From contig CASHTG010000020.1 of NCBI GenBank assembly GCA_949357655.1, positions 62,001 through 126,000 on the forward strand: a stretch of DNA of 64,000 bases. Reading direction: 5' to 3'. This DNA comes from Parascedosporium putredinis. Its lineage: Eukaryota; Ascomycota; Sordariomycetes; Microascales; Microascaceae. The notes under the pieces are model-generated. The model worked only from the letters and a program-made list of their open reading frames with translations, was not told the DNA's origin and did not search any database. Position 1 is the first letter of the stretch, and every line of letters starts with the position of its first letter. Positions 22,951 through 33,602 of the stretch are shown here, piece by piece. The translations under genes were made by a program, and so were the position numbers.

Positions 22951-24078
22951 CTAAACGTCGTCCATCTGCCCTGCAGGTTCGTCGTCATCGTCACCAAAGC
23001 TAGCGACGGAGGATAGGTCGTCATCGTCTTCGCTTTCCGCCCCTGCTTCGTCGACGGCCTCCTTAGAAGCGTACTTTGAAACATACTCTGGCAAAACGGT
23101 TAGCATTGAGCGGGAAACCCTCCTTGAAAGGCCAAGATCGGCACTTTTGCGGGACATCTTACCCTTGACCTTGGCATCGTAGCTCTTCGGTTCTCGAATG
23201 AGAAGCGCGGCGGCTTCGCCGTTCAGCGGGTCGGTCGGGTTCGGATATCGCAGTAGTTGGGGGAGGAAGACTTCGAAAATATTGATCATGTCAAACATGG
23301 GAGACCACGTCTGGTTGATGACATCGAGGCAGACGGAGCCAGAACTAGAGGTGAGATTTTCTCCATTGTTAGCCCCAAGGGAACTTCTCGATGGGCTATC
23401 TGGGGTAGCGAGGACTCGAGTACATACAGCTCGTCGATATTCGGATGGAATATGCGGTTTGCGAATCGGATACTTGGGGACTTATACGGGTATGCATCTG
23501 GCAGCTCAACGCTCACTTTCCAGATCCCACCTTCGAAGGGAGCTGCGGGCGTAGAGTGTTATAGGTTAGCCTGCGCTCCGCCTTTGCTTTCAAAGCTTAG
23601 GAAACCACTTACTCTCCGTCGGCCCCTTGAACCGCACATAAAACTCCTGCCTGCGAGCCGCAATATTAGAAAAGTCGAAAGGTCCACCAGCATGGCGAGG
23701 GTGTTCCTTACACTATAAATTGATTAGCACATTGAGAAGCCGATGGAACAAGACAGGGGAACAATGGGGAGGGGCCTCTTCTTACTGTTATCGTTCACCA
23801 GCGTGACCTCATAGTCACTCATCATCCTGGAAGACTGTCAGTAAGGCGCCGTGGTGCTTGCGGGCCTGCGGGAGGCGATATTTACATCCTAGTAGCACGT
23901 TAGCATTCCTATGACCAACAACGAGGTGACGAAAACGAGAGAGCGTACTTCATCACCTAGAAAGAGGATCAATGGTACGTTAGTCAAGGGCGAATCTAGT
24001 AGTGGCAGCTGAGCTGCAAGTACGGGCCGGACCGCGGCGACTTACATCAGTTTCGATCCTCCTCCGAGGGCTACTCAT
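22951..24078 (-). CDS. ubc8: Ubiquitin-conjugating enzyme E2 H, Ubc8 homologue
   Basis: E2 enzyme. In yeast, Ubc8 acts with the GID ligase in glucose-induced turnover of gluconeogenic enzymes (family knowledge). Nine exons on the minus strand: 24078-24046, 23957-23950 (8 nt), 23888-23886 (3 nt), 23826-23786, 23712 (1 nt), 23650-23613, 23542-23428, 23344-23163 and 23087-22951. They total 558 nt (185 aa; human UBE2H is 183). The N terminus is MSSPRRRIETDVMK. The core includes HPN in RIFHPNIDEL and the catalytic Cys in SGSVCLDVINQTWSP, then NPTDPLNGEAAALL. The tail is acidic (ESEDDDDLSSVASFGDDDD), as in UBE2H. No base correction is needed, but the frame closes only if the 1-nt exon is used. Dropping the 3-nt exon would only shorten the helix by one Met. 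Confidence 0.9.
23712..23712 (-). other. ubc8: Predicted single-nucleotide exon of ubc8
   Basis: On the coding strand, intron 23785-23713 has donor GTAAGA, branch-like GCTAAT and acceptor TATAG. One T follows, then intron 23711-23651 with donor GTAAGG, branch-like CTAAT and acceptor CGCAG. The flanking exons end in A and begin with G, so A+T+G makes a Met codon in NDNMQEFYV. Yeast Ubc8 has Met at the same place (SMQEF), as I recall it. Skipping this base breaks the frame. The rival explanation is one 135-nt intron plus one missing G in the sequence. Confidence 0.6.
23886..23888 (-). other. ubc8: Predicted 3-nt microexon of ubc8
   Basis: The triplet GAT (coding strand) lies between intron 23949-23889 (donor GTACGC, branch GCTAAC, acceptor CTAG) and intron 23885-23827 (donor GTAAAT, branch CTGAC, acceptor CCAG). 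Using it gives VMKMMMSDYE, matching the length of yeast VMKLLMSD. Skipping it stays in frame but is one residue short. The exon before it (23957-23950) is only 8 nt. Confidence 0.6.
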
Positions 24079-26788
24079 CTTGGCGGTTCGTGCTAGAGGA
24101 GACTTCGGCGAGAGCTTTCAGGAGAAAAAGATATTACAGGGCAAGGAGGTCAAGGTTGAAGGGGGTCTAAGTTGTTGGTGACTTTGGTATTAACTTTCGG
24201 CGTCTCGCGGAGAATCGAGAGTTGGGTTCTGTTCTGCGGCGTTTGGGGGTGGGATCGAAGACTATCACAAGTAGGCAAAAGATGGGCGGCGGGGCAAGAC
24301 AGGCGCGTGTAGTGAGGGGTCTCTCGATGCAGTCGGGCTGGACGGGTGGCAGCAGGTGAGGCACCAATGTATCGTTCAACCGATGCGTGGAGTATTTAGG
24401 CACAGTTAAAGGGACGTAGAAGGGAGTGGAAAACCTAGGCAGCTAATAAGATGCAGAGAATAGGGAGAAAGATTTCGGGATTGGGCACCGACAAGACCGG
24501 ATGTTGTCTCAAGAGTGGTTTGAGCTGAGGCGCGATGGATGACGCATCGGAATGGCCAGGCGCTGGTGCAAAGAGGGGGAGGAGACCCAAGATGAGCGAT
24601 AAGAAGGATAAGGTGTGACAGTAGTGGGGTAATCTCCAGTGGGACGTCTCGGTCCACTAGTCCTACCCACGCTCGCGACAAGTGATCAATTGGCACAAGA
24701 GCACCGGTTTCCACCGTAAACCACTAGCCACAATTTATCGGTCCTGAGGCTTTTGGCTAGATCTGTGTACTTGAAGAGGGGGGCTACACCGGGCGGTTCA
24801 AGCGGGCAAGGCGGGCAAGCTCTGCAGCAGGTGTCGTCGATTGGCCCATTCCTCACACGGATTTCTTGAATGTTCCGTGACGGGCATGACAGGCCGAAAA
24901 GGGGCGTCATCGATCAATCAGTCCGTGACAGAGGCTGGATGTGCCTGAGATCTCATCACACAGTACCAGCGTCAGTGGTTTGGCACTCAGTCAGCGACGA
25001 ATCCCCTTCTCCCTTCGGCAACCTATCACAATACCTGAGTGTTGCCTTGAAGCTAAGAAATGATTCATCAATCCCTCCAATTGATCAGTGACAGACAAAC
25101 TGCTTACAGAGGAACAAAGCCGGGCAATCTCCACATTCTAGAATGATCAACGATGGGAGAGGCGCACGACTGGTTGCCCCCAGTGCCCTCAACAAAGGCC
25201 AGGCGAGCTCTATGACACGACTTTAAGAAGCTCCGGGGTCCTTTAGATTGTTCGCTCTTTTTCCGTTTTGAAGATCCGAGTCTCAACATGTCGTGAATCA
25301 AAATCATTCTCCTACCATTGTGCCACCACTCCCGGAACCCACATGACCACTGGTGGACGATACTGTAGGCAGAGACAATGGACCCTTGCTTGACATGCTC
25401 AAGGAGCGGGTGCATTACTTTCTCCTGCGCCGGCTGCTCAAGACAAACAAAGTAACCCTTGGAAATAAACCGACCAGTTGTGCCAGAGGTCGACACCAAT
25501 GAATCGATAGGCGTCCGGGCAAAGGGGACCAACCGGCGAGCACCGGCTTAGCGCAAGGCGCGTGACCTCCGTTGTGTATACAAAGACAACATGTATCATC
25601 AGCCTAGGCTGCCATATAATGGAAAATTGCTTGCAAAATTGCGGCGGGAGGAGCGAGCCGTCTTCCACCTTCTCATGGTTACCTACTCCATGTACTAACT
25701 AAGAAGAATCTTCCCCGATGATGCCAGTGTCCTTCGTGTGCTCCTTTGGTCAAATTAAACTTGGAAGAAGATTCGAGCGAGATCGGCGGCTGCGCGCAAA
25801 AGAAACATTCGCCCATAAATAATACCATGCCATCCCTCACGCGAGAGAAGCGTCAGCCATGTGCGATTGGGTTCGTTATTAACCTTAGTCATATGGGGGA
25901 GGTGCGTTTCCCAAAAGAAAACCAAACGTAATTGAAAGCAAGGCGGAGCGGGGAGGAGGCAAGCGAAAGAAGAGAGAGAGAGCACAGCGGTGCCACTTTG
26001 CCTCGGCCGTCCGAATCCCGGCGCGCACGACCTCGAAGCCGAAGCCCCTCCAAAGTCCGACCTAGTCGCCCTCCTTCCACCCCCTTCCCTTGCCCCTTTT
26101 GAACAAGAAGTGGGGTGTTGGCGAGGGCGAGGCCGCAAAAGCGAAAATTAAGAAGAAAAAGTTGGGGTAAAATTGGAAAAGCGCGAGGAGGGTGAAAGGG
26201 GATTGGCCTCGGGCTCATGGAGAGACTTTCTCAGCCATGTACCCCATCTCGCTAGTTTGGCGGGAGCCGTGCCTTCAATCGGCATTGGGCTATACCGAGG
26301 CAAGTGGCTCGGGCAAAGTACCTTTTGGATGGCTGCTGCTCCACGGGTTTTTGCCCCAGTACCCGAAAAAAATTGGGGAAATTTGGACAGGCATCGCACC
26401 CAGACCACGAACATACTCCATTATACACGGTAAAAACCATCATGACTTACACAATAAAAATCTTGATGTGCGGCCGATTTTGGGATTTTTCTTTTTACTT
26501 TCTCTTCACTTCTCAGGTCCCCATAGTCTCCTTTCCCTCCGAGATAGCAACTGTTCTCTAGGTATCTTGTAGTGCAAACCTTACTCTGAGATTGTTCCGT
26601 TTATACATTCCCTCCCCCGTTTTCCTCTCGCCCGCCCTCTCTGCACTCTTACCTTTTGTTGGTTGACGTCATTGTATCTTCCCGGCGTCCACTTGTCTCC
26701 CCAGAGTGAGAGAGAGAACCCACACACGCACACACGCACACACGCACACCTACATACGTACACATACACAAGCCATACAGGCACACTC
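24079..26788. other. 2.7 kb divergent gap without a supported gene
   Basis: Lies between divergent ubc8 and the ketopantoate hydroxymethyltransferase gene. Many open frames of 70-140 codons overlap, and none shows a domain or plausible splice pattern. The final 150 bases contain CT-rich sequence and a CA microsatellite forming the leader of the next gene. Confidence 0.45.
26720..26770. repeat. CA-rich microsatellite in a 5' leader
   Basis: Imperfect (CA)n with CACACG interruptions, ending about 20 bp before the start codon at 26789. It encodes His/Thr peptides in open frames; these are artefacts. Confidence 0.8.
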
Positions 26789-27936
26789 ATGCAGCCGTCA
26801 AGGGTCCTCGCCCAGTCATGTGCCTCCGTCCTCGGACGGAGCACGCGACCTGCCATACTGCGTAGCAGCGCCACAGCCCGCAACCACAATTGCAGCCACA
26901 ACCCCAGTCAAGCTGCTCTTCAGCCACGACCAACGCTGGCATCAACAGCATGCCAAGTTCGACATAGCTCGCATTCTCCCATGGGCAGTCCTCTTCCCTC
27001 TTCCAGAAAGAAGGTTACTGTGGGAACAATTCGTTCTCTACATAAGAAAAAGGAGCCCATCACTGTCATCACCGCCTATGACTTTCCAAGTGCGCACGTG
27101 GCAGATGCTGCTGGTATGGACATTATCCTTGTTGGCGACAGCCTTGCCATGGTTGCCCTTGGAATGGAAGACACTAGCGAAGTAGTGGTCGAGGAGATGA
27201 TTCTTCACTGTCGATCGGTGGCCAGGGCAACAAAGGCCGCTATGATTGTAAGTCGCGTCTAACCCGCTTTATCCTATGGAACCGAAAACGTATCCGGCAT
27301 CAACTAACATGGAGGGATCTAGATTGGTGACCTTCCCATGGGCTCATACGAGATTGGGCCAGACCAAGCCTTGCAGAGCGCAATTCGCTTCGTCAAGGAA
27401 GGTCGCGTTCATGGCATCAAGCTGGAAGGCGGAGCCGAGATGGCGCCCACGATCAAGAAGATCACCTCGGCGGGCATCCCAGTCCTTGCCCACATTGGCC
27501 TGACTCCACAGCGCCAAAACGCCCTTGGTGGGTTTAGGGTACAAGGCAAGACGGCGGATGGCGCCCTGAGCGTGCTCCAGGATGCCCTCGCAGTCCAGGA
27601 GGCTGGCGCTTTGCGACCGTGATCGAGGCTGTCCCAGCTCCGGTGGCTGAGCTCATCACGCAGAAACTGAGCATTCCCACCATTGGTATCGGTGCTGGCA
27701 ATGGTTGCTCGGGCCAAGTGCTTGTCCAAATTGACATGACCGGAAACTTTCCTCCTGGAAGATTTCTTCCGAAATTTGTTAAGAAGTATGGCGATGTCTG
27801 GAGCGAAAGTCTTCGAGCGATTGAGACATACCGCGACGAAGTGAAGAGCCGGCAATACCCGGCGCCCGAGCATACCTATCCCATCTCGAATGAGGAGCTG
27901 GCGGCTTTTGAACAGGCCGTCAAGTCCAAGGAGTGA
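26789..27936 (+). CDS. Ketopantoate hydroxymethyltransferase (mitochondrial)
   Basis: Catalyses 5,10-methylene-THF + 3-methyl-2-oxobutanoate to ketopantoate, the committed step to pantothenate and CoA (PanB; yeast Ecm31). Exons are 26789-27247 and 27323-27936; the intron has branch CTAAC. One T is missing in the TTT at 27610-27612; restoring it gives 357 aa and the expected link GAFATVIEAVPAPVAE. The first 60 residues are basic and Ser/Ala-rich, a probable mitochondrial presequence. Motifs: metal-binding region DIILVGDSLAMVALG, then IGDLPMGSYE, VHGIKLEGG, AHIGLTPQ and TIGIGAGNGCSGQVLV. Start ATG 26789 was chosen because upstream codons are CA-repeat. Confidence 0.93.
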
Positions 27937-28215
27937 TTTTTGCCTGGAAATAAGAAAGCCATGGGTGTTTTGTGATTGAGGTTGGGCGGAGGCATATATG
28001 CGGAGCATTTGCGACATTGGCGAGCATAATCGGCGTTTTTTGTTGTTTATTTCATTTTTCATGTGAGGGGGCGGCATCCCGGGGCATTGAACGAGGTCGA
28101 CTGGCAGTAGGGGGACGGCTTGCTCATGTTTTCGATTCTAACATACCATGATTGCATCTTGGGTGGCTATGTTGCTTTGTTCGCTTTTATCTTGGGCCAT
28201 TGATAGCCTTGGCTT

Positions 28216-28786
28216 TTAGCCAAAGGCTGGAGTCATTGAATATGTTACGACAAGTTGGTCGTTTGCACTTTTGAAACACTTTTTCTCCCCAATCGTCCAG
28301 TATCATGTGAGTAGTGTTCCTAGGAGTGTATGCGGGGAGGAAGGGAGGTCGGTGGATTGAAATGGTAGTGAATGGGCAAAGGAAGGACATCATACCCTGT
28401 GCAAATTGCCCACGATTTCGTCAAGCGAAGGTGCAAACGCGCTGTTTACGTAGAGAAAACGCTATCCGTGCTTTGAACCTTGAGCACGCGGCGGAGGTAG
28501 GCAACGATAGCCTCAAACTTTTGCGCGGAGCTAATCTTGCACACCTCGCGACTAAGGCTGGGGGCGGACCCGATGGGCTTGAACCGTACCAAAACTTTGT
28601 CCTGGGCGAACTGGCCGACAGTGGCGAGAGCCGAAGTTGCATCGCGAGGTAGGTTAGAGAGAACGGCGGAGGCTGACATGGTGAGCGGGAGCTCTGGCGA
28701 GGGCGAGCGCCTGTCCGGGATGGGGGATGCGGCGGGCGAAGCCTCGCCCCCGTCTCGGCGAGGTGAGGGGACTGTGGGCTTTGCAT
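28216..28786 (-). CDS. atg12: Autophagy ubiquitin-like protein Atg12
   Basis: Ubiquitin-like modifier conjugated to Atg5; the conjugate promotes Atg8 lipidation on the phagophore. Exons are 28786-28396 and 28278-28216. Two single-base losses (CCCCC 28747-28751 and AAAA 28456-28459 on the plus strand) are needed; restored length is 151 aa. The N terminus is Pro/Ser-rich and disordered (MQSPQSPHLAETG, then SPSPELPLT). The ubiquitin fold spans KVLVRFKPIGSAPSLSREVC through FAPSLDEIVGNLHR. The C-terminal exon encodes the invariant end SMTPAFG with the conjugating Gly last. The in-frame region upstream to 28976 lacks an ATG, which favours 28786. Confidence 0.92.
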
Positions 28787-29910
28787 GTTTGACGGTAGTT
28801 GAGTTGTCCGTGTGGAGTTGATGGTGTTTTTTCCCCTTTCCGGTGAGAGCTCTGCTACTTGTATTGAGAAGTGAGGCTGTTGAAAGTTCGGAAAGAGAGG
28901 GAGAAATAAAAATATGTGCTAAATGCGTGCCTGGTGATGAGTCGTCGAAAGTGGGATGTGTGAAGTGTGTGTGCAATCGTATAACCCCTCATTATCAGAT
29001 GCCAGGAAGTGCATAGTGCATCTGGGTGGGAATGACACTGTACAATGCAAGTGAACATTTGTCGTGTAAGTCAAACGACCGAACCTTCAACTTTTCTTCC
29101 CTCGTGTTTTCAGAGACGAGGACCCCTTGGCCGACAACAGGTCAACATCAGCGTTAGCCCGCATTGTCTCCTCTTTCAATAAGTGTCAGGTGTGGTGTTG
29201 ACCTGAAGGGTCATTCTGCCGGAATCATCATCATCTTCCCAGGGATCCTAGTAGCGAGAGTGGACCAGACGTGTTCTGGGCAGCATCCGTGTTGGCCTTT
29301 TTGAAATAGTTGATCTGATACAAGCTGTTCCGAAGAAGCGTGATACTGTATCTAGATCCTAAGGCGATTCAGAATCATTGCTTGCCAGTCATAGATTGCC
29401 ACCAAGTCATGCCACTTGTGTGAAGTTTGGGAAAGATTTCTTGGTATCCGAGTCATCTGGGAGAAACTTACCATCTCGCGATACCCTCATCCTCATCCTA
29501 GTCATAAATTCCCTGAACCTCGATCGAGAATCAAGTAACTTGCCAAATCACCAACTGAGGAATGGGGGACTAGAAGGTCTTCCCATGGGCCTTTGGGGCA
29601 GAGGTGCGGGCTTCAAACTTCCATCCTCCTTTTCCCTCCCGCCAATCTTTTACCGGGCGCCATCCTTTTCCTGATAACCCCAGAAACCTCTCCCACATCT
29701 CTGGATTTTAACGGGTCATTGTCATCTGCCGTTAGCGCAGGAAGTAAAAACCACACGCCAGACCCTACGTGGTGGTATGCGTACCGTGCCGCTTGGAACC
29801 TCTTGAAGCGAGAGCGCAGTCGTGAGGGCCTCCCTTTGGATCGGACACTGCTCATGAATCTCTCTAGGCTCGAATAACATAAGGGGTTTAAGTCGATCAA
29901 GTAAGTAAAC
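28787..29910. other. Divergent gap without a supported gene
   Basis: Upstream regions of atg12 and of the F-box-like gene. Short unsupported open frames only. Confidence 0.5.
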
Positions 29911-32499
29911 ATGGAAGGGCTCCAGCCGGTGTGGAGTCCAACCCTGGAAGACGATGCAAACTCGGTTCAGGGCGATGCGTCGGACCACGAGCATCCCCGA
30001 GAGCCAGAGGTGGGGTGTAACGAGGAGTGCCGCATCCGTCTCCGCCTTCTCAGGAAAGAGATCAAGAGACTCAACAAGAAATTGGCCGGTAGGCAAAAGA
30101 CCAGGAGGGTAAGTCAACGTCGCCTCATCACCTCATCGCCCACCCCCTCCACGCCCCCACCATCTGCCATTCTTGGGCTCTTGCACCGCTGACCAGATAC
30201 TTTCCTCCCTCCCCAAAAAGACCTGGCCCCGAGTAGCCCAGCGCCTGGGAGTGACTCCGCCACCTGAACAGGGCCCCGGCAGCAGGACGATCACGACCAA
30301 AGTAATCTATGAGCTCAGCTGCCGAGAGGAAAACTCGAGCCACAAGATTTTACACCCCGCGCTCGTCCTCGAGCGTCCGACCGTAGACCAAATCCAGACC
30401 CTGTGCACGACGCTCCGGGATACGTCCCAGCAGTTGCAAAGCCTCGTCTTGCAACCACGGGAAAGGAGTCTCTTCCTCGAGTACACTCCCCGCAGGCTCT
30501 CGTTCAGCTTCGAAGATTTGCCCAAACCGATCAAGCTCTTGATATTCACCCATCTCTTTGAGTACCCGGATACCCTGATCCATGCTGTCTCACGCCTAGA
30601 CCCTTTTGTGGGCCCGGCCAAGATCCCCTCGGTGGGAGGACAGAGGTCCGGACTCCTTAACCGCTTCCACATGACGACGAGCTTGGGAAAGCCTACCTGT
30701 AGCCTCACGTTTGCAATCAAGGGCAACGATCTTCTGAGCCCCTTTCTTGTCTGCAAACAGTGGTACTTTTGGGGCGCTCATGTCTTTTACGGGAGGAACA
30801 CCTTTGCTTTCAGTTCCGTAAGTTGGGTTTTGTCGGAGTTTTCGTTGAAACCGCGCCCGCCCCCGGCGCGCCTTATTCACCGTATCGAGCTAACAGGGGA
30901 CTCCCAATGGCGTGTAGTTTGGCGAGCTCGGCAGATTTGCCGCCGGCATCGGCCCAGCCCGAAGACAGAGGCTCCAGCACATTGAGCTCTGCTGGGTCGG
31001 CAGCCAGAACCTCACCTTGAAGGGTCACTCGCGCAGAACACAATCCCTGGCCTATCTGTGTGAGATGTTCAGACTTCGAAGCCTCAAGGTTTACCTAGAC
31101 GAGTCGTCGCTGTCCGCCGTACGTCGCCCAAGCGAATCCATCCAACACATCGCCTACTTAGCCAAGATGACCGACGGCCAACCTTCCCACCGTCTCAAGA
31201 GGAATCTTCATTGCTTACAGGGCCTCGACTACGTTAAGCAGTTGCGTGGCCTGCGTGTCATCAGCTTCATCGACCTAATGACCATGGAACCGGTGCGCGA
31301 CTGGCACTTCACCATGGTTCTAGAAGCGTAAGTTTGTGCAGAAGCTCCCGGAAGCTATATACGCTTATTGAGCCCCCTCCTCAGAAGAGGACCCAAAAAC
31401 GCTAACTCGGGACGGGCAGATCATGCAAGCGCGAAAAGTCGGGGCGCAGTGAGAGAATGTCATCCCTTCAAGCCTTGTTTCCCTGGTTGGGGGTTCTGGA
31501 CCGCCCAGTCAGACTGGGACATCGTCACCGAGAGTTACGACACCGAGTGGAACCCGCCTCATTCGCACCTCGAGAGCGACGAAGATCCCCACATTTACCA
31601 GGCACCGGCTAGCGTAGCCAACGTGACGCATGTTTCCTTGAACGCCTCTCACGCTCCTCGCGTCCCCTCCATTCCGCAATTCGGGGGACAGGCGGGCGAG
31701 GAGATAGGAGAGGAGCCGGTATTGGTGGAGGATGGCGAGGATGAAGGGGAGGCCGCCCCCACAAATCAGCGATTGAGCCACGGCTACTCTCCTGTCAGTC
31801 AGCCGCACCCTGCCTCAGGTTCGTCCTGCAGTGGCATCCCCAGTAGAACACCGAGGGTCCACCGGAGTACCCCTCTCCGTGCCACCTTGCTGCGGAGGCA
31901 GGCTACTACCGCATCCAGCACAATAACCACTCGTATCGGCGGGGCCGCGCATACCCTCCCGAGCCGCAGCACAGCCCGGAGCGAATCAGGCGGCCTTTTG
32001 TAACGGGCCGCCGGTCCACCACGACGAGCATCTCACACCTAGCTTCCGGAGACTCGAGCCCACACCGAGCCGCAACCCCGTCGGACATTTGGTGCTCTGA
32101 GCGGCGACAGCAACCGGAAGCGGGAGAAAGAGGCGCACCGATAATCATTGATCTCGATCCTGACCCAATGGAGCATCCCAATCCAGACACAGACACATTG
32201 CAAGACCTCGATTTTCGTAGAGATCCAAGCTCCGGAGACGACCTTGATTCCCTTCAAGACCCCACAGAAGAGAAAGGCCTGGGAGGCGCCCACCAACGCA
32301 CCCGAAGTCGAGGCGATGTTAAACGCGATGAGCCGGGAGGCATGAGGCCACGAGTGGAGGCGGAGACGGAGGAATACAGCCCGCCCAATCTGAAAAAGAG
32401 AGCAAGTGGGGGTTCCACGGGCGCGCGGGCAAGCGGATCAAGCTCAGCGATGGCAAGCTTAGCGATGATGACGAGGGTGGTGAGAGCACTGAAATCTGA
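29911..32499 (+). CDS. F-box-like fungal protein of unknown function
   Basis: Multi-exon gene: 29911-30108, 30197-30817, 30918-31327 and 31385 onward. All three introns have GTAAGT donors; intron 2 has branch GCTAAC. Residues about 30-66 form a basic coiled coil (RIRLRLLRKEIKRLNKKLAG). An F-box-like segment follows at about 190 (FEDLPKPIKLLIFTHLFEYP), then the block LVCKQWYFWGAHVFYGRNTF spliced to FGELGRFAAGIGPARRQ and HIELCWVGSQNLTL. I recall this arrangement from unnamed Sordariomycete proteins. The C-terminal third is disordered, with a single-base loss at 31847-31848. Further shifts after 32260 are unresolved; an acidic end SDGKLSDDDEGGESTEI stopping at 32497-32499 is the best candidate. 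The exact C terminus is uncertain. Confidence 0.65.
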
Positions 32500-33602
32500 A
32501 GGATTGTTCCGCTTCGCCCCTTCCTTTTCTAATCCTCATTTTTTTCCCTGTCATCTTCCTTTTCTTATGCCCCATAGGAACTTCTTCCGGGAGTCAGTGA
32601 GGCACCGGTCAAATGCGCTCAAGGGAGCAGCGGTAGGACCAGAAGGTAGCCAAAAAGAAAATCCAAACAGATCAAGACAATCGCGAATTCAAAGCTTACA
32701 TGCAACTCACTCGTCCCTTGTGACCATGCAAAACATGGCCATCCCGTGGCACATATAAGTCATGGGAATCTTGCGCTCCCATCATCTTTTGAAACACGCA
32801 TGCACTTGAGGACGACTGGACGGATGGCCAAGGTCCATGACGAAACAAGTGATTCTTCACATTCCCTAAAATACAACCCATACCGACATTGAACCCATTA
32901 TATACATCACCACCTCCAAGAGGCTTCATCCTTGCCATGTTGACCAACGACCGGTGCTAGGCACACTTCGTGTTTGAACTAGAGTCTCCCCACCCCCTAA
33001 TCTTCTTTGGCTCGCCTAGCCCTCACAATGTTTCTCACCGTCTCCTGATTAGATCCCAAACGTTTTGTATAATGAGAAAAGAAAAAAATAACAAAGGTTG
33101 TGCAATGCCACGCCGTTTCACCCAGTGTACTTCCCATGCGTAAAATGCGCCGCCAAGCATGCATAATGCTAGCAGAATGTGTCCGAAACGATAGAGACTT
33201 TGGAGGTATAATGAAGCTTGAAAACGAAAGTAGAACGAGAACGCAAAGGCTATAGCAGCAAATGAAGGACGTGAAAGGAAGAAGAGATATTGAGCATCGT
33301 TAGACCGCTAGGCTGTGGAAACATGAAGATGTGCGACTTCAATGCGAAACGTGGCTAGTAGGGAAAGACGTTTCAGCCCGCCATTGTGCTTGCGAGGCCA
33401 TATCTCAACATGGCTAGAAAGACGCCAAGGATGCAGATGCATGGAGGGAGACATGAAAATTAAAAAGAAGTGAGAAAAGGGAAGAAGTCGATGCGACTCT
33501 TGACGAACGTGTACGCACTTGGTACAGCAGAAGCAAGAATCGGAGTTGGGAGAGGCCACGAGCGTGTTCTATGAAAGGATAGGGTCGCCATACGCCAATA
33601 AA
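32500..33602. other. Convergent gap without a supported gene
   Basis: 3' flanks of the F-box-like gene and dbf4. Open frames here are short; the ones after 33519 are antisense to dbf4. Confidence 0.55.

Noticed and set aside
23088..23162. Reading the ubc8 frame straight through 23162-23088
   Set aside because: This 75-nt stretch is an intron (donor GTAAGA, branch GCTAAC, acceptor CCAG). Removing it restores the conserved KEYVSKYASKE and it is not needed for the frame.
26663..26788. In-frame extension of the ketopantoate hydroxymethyltransferase upstream of 26789
   Set aside because: It reads through a CA microsatellite (His/Thr peptide) and masks the presequence-like start at 26789.
24079..26788. 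Transposon remnants or repeat-induced mutation in the long gaps
   Set aside because: I saw no terminal repeats, transposase or reverse-transcriptase motifs, and no extreme AT-rich, TpA-dense blocks on reading; a dinucleotide count was not run.
28787..28976. Longer atg12 N terminus
   Set aside because: The frame is open but begins at a TTG with no in-frame ATG. The ATG at 28786, in another frame, gives a typical Atg12 leader once one missing base is allowed for.
30818..30917. Frameshift in the F-box-like gene near 30950
   Set aside because: The apparent frame change is a regular intron (GTAAGT donor, GCTAAC branch, TAG acceptor) that joins the two conserved blocks in frame.
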